15,658 nucleotides of DNA, taken from positions 1-15,658 of the forward strand of contig CAZYTO010000124.1 in the NCBI GenBank assembly GCA_964650405.1. Reading direction: 5' to 3'. Positions 15,158-15,658 of this stretch are shown here, in pieces. The DNA is from CAZYTO01 sp964650405 (GTDB lineage: Bacteria > Acidobacteriota > Thermoanaerobaculia > Gp7-AA8). A model generated the notes under the pieces. It saw only the letters and a list, made by a program, of their open reading frames with translations, was not told where the DNA came from and ran no database searches. Within the stretch, counting starts at the first letter, position 1, and every line of letters starts with the position of its first letter. The translations under genes and the position numbers were made by a program.

Positions 15158-15161
15158 CTCC
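15158..15161 (-). promoter_or_regulatory. Shine-Dalgarno supporting a CTG start
   Basis: Leftward, GGAG is followed by TAAACTGC and then CTG-ATC-AGC-CTC, the first codons with ABC-F similarity. The spacing of 8 is ideal for CTG, while no ATG, GTG or TTG lies in range. This site is the reason for choosing 15149 as the start. Confidence 0.5.
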
Positions 15162-15226
15162 GAGCGAGGGTGGCGGTCCGGGTGTGAGCGAGGAGTCTAA
15201 GCGCGGCACCCCCGACCGTTGATTGA

Positions 15227-15487
15227 CTACGAACGCGCCACAGAACGCGATCGGCGCAGGCTGCATTTCTCGCGGGAGATGCGGACGCCCGGAATCGCCC
15301 GTACGACGTGGACCTCGCCATCCCGGTCGATGCGGTAACGGAAGTACGTCGCATCGAGATCGAGACCGCTGCCGTCGTGGTGAATGACGCGCCGGATGGC
15401 GGCTACGCGCAGAGCAAAGGGATCGACCGGCTGCGGATCCAGCGAGATGGCACCGGCAAGGACGGCAGCGCGGAGGGAGCCGGTCAT
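15227..15487 (-). CDS. Small hypothetical protein, 86 residues
   Basis: ATG at 15487 to TAG at 15227. Codons strongly favour G or C in the third position, and the sequence looks protein-like: VDPFALRVAAIRRVIHHDG, then LDATYFRYRIDRDGEVHVVR. It probably folds as helix then beta hairpins. No known family was recognised. A GGAGA lies upstream but 17 bp from the ATG, so the start is uncertain. It precedes the ABC-F gene by 77 bp in the same direction and may be co-transcribed with it. An overlapping rightward frame (15308-15604) is judged a shadow. Confidence 0.55.
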   Translation of the reverse strand: MTGSLRAAVLAGAISLDPQPVDPFALRVAAIRRVIHHDGSGLDLDATYFRYRIDRDGEVHVVRAIPGVRISREKCSLRRSRSVARS

Positions 15488-15590
15488 GGATCGGTGAGTT
15501 TACTCTCCAAGCGCGAACCTCAACTTCCCGGTATCCACGCTTCGACTCTTCGCTCCCGACCGCCCACCGCCCGCGCTCAGAGTGAACTGC

Positions 15591-15623
15591 GCGATCCGCC
15601 GTGAGCGCATCACGGCGGATCGC
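15591..15623. terminator. 14-bp perfect hairpin
   Basis: GCGATCCGCCGTGA, a 5-base loop GCGCA, then TCACGGCGGATCGC pair perfectly over 14 bp. There is no T-run on either side. It sits between the end of the gene at the window edge and the 86-residue gene, both leftward, so it may end the upstream transcript. A factor-dependent terminator or a palindromic repeat element is also possible. Confidence 0.6.
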
Positions 15624-15638
15624 GGGCCAAGAGGGAAA

Positions 15639-15658
15639 TCAGTAGGCGCCGGCGCCCT
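15639..15658 (-). CDS. Last codons of a leftward gene (partial)
   Basis: One leftward frame from the window edge reads Gly-Ala-Gly-Ala-Tyr then TGA (15641-15639). The strong hairpin just beyond it and the gene-free space to 15487 suit a gene end here. Only five codons are visible, so nothing can be said of the product, and the call rests on context. Confidence 0.3.

Noticed and set aside
15308..15604. Rightward 98-codon ORF
   Set aside because: It overlaps the leftward 86-residue gene, whose codon pattern is better, and runs into the hairpin.

Overview
This is a GC-rich bacterial window whose codons mostly end in G or C. It has short intergenic tandem repeats, a 450-residue GT-C type membrane protein and a long SWIM-SNF2 helicase. 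This style fits a soil-type, Acidobacteriota-like genome, but no marker in the window proves the phylum, so the assignment is inference.

Layout from left to right. Positions 1-106 hold octamer and heptamer tandem repeats that run into the stop codon of a leftward 1106-residue SWIM-SNF2 helicase (105-3425). Its upstream region carries five copies of a 13-bp dyad spaced exactly 21 bp apart (3492-3588). Next is a leftward SEC-C protein (3607-4734). A 159-bp fragment about 90% identical to the middle of the SNF2 gene follows (4851-5009).

The accessory core is a rightward 940-residue protein (5075-7897). It joins an archaeo-eukaryotic primase, an SF2 helicase and a DUF559/VSR-like nuclease, which is the architecture of TOTE conflict-system enzymes. 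Around it lie decayed or mobile-looking pieces: the C-terminal 195 residues of an isoleucyl-tRNA synthetase (7903-8490), a 40-codon ORF, and a frameshifted HTH-S24 repressor (8622-9279). A tight leftward three-gene unit comes next (10773 to 9330): a TIGR04255 protein, a HicB-like protein and a HicA-like toxin candidate. After it are an HTH remnant and a 59-residue small protein that is probably real.

A tRNA-Thr(CGT) gene at 11355-11430 reads leftward, and its 3' end faces the accessory block. This suggests, without proving, that 4.8-11.3 kb is an island or defence-gene hotspot bordered by the tRNA. To the right the content looks like ordinary chromosome: a 180-residue Pro-tailed protein, a divergent GT-C type membrane glycosyltransferase, an ABC-F ATPase whose best start appears to be CTG, a small hypothetical gene, a 14-bp perfect hairpin, and the last codons of another leftward gene at the window edge.

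The main biological theme is genome conflict. It comprises a primase-helicase-nuclease effector, a probable toxin-antitoxin-like trio, and several truncated genes recording repeated insertion and deletion. The two helicases are not obviously co-transcribed, since they lie on opposite strands, but the SNF2 fragment directly beside the TOTE gene ties the two loci together historically.
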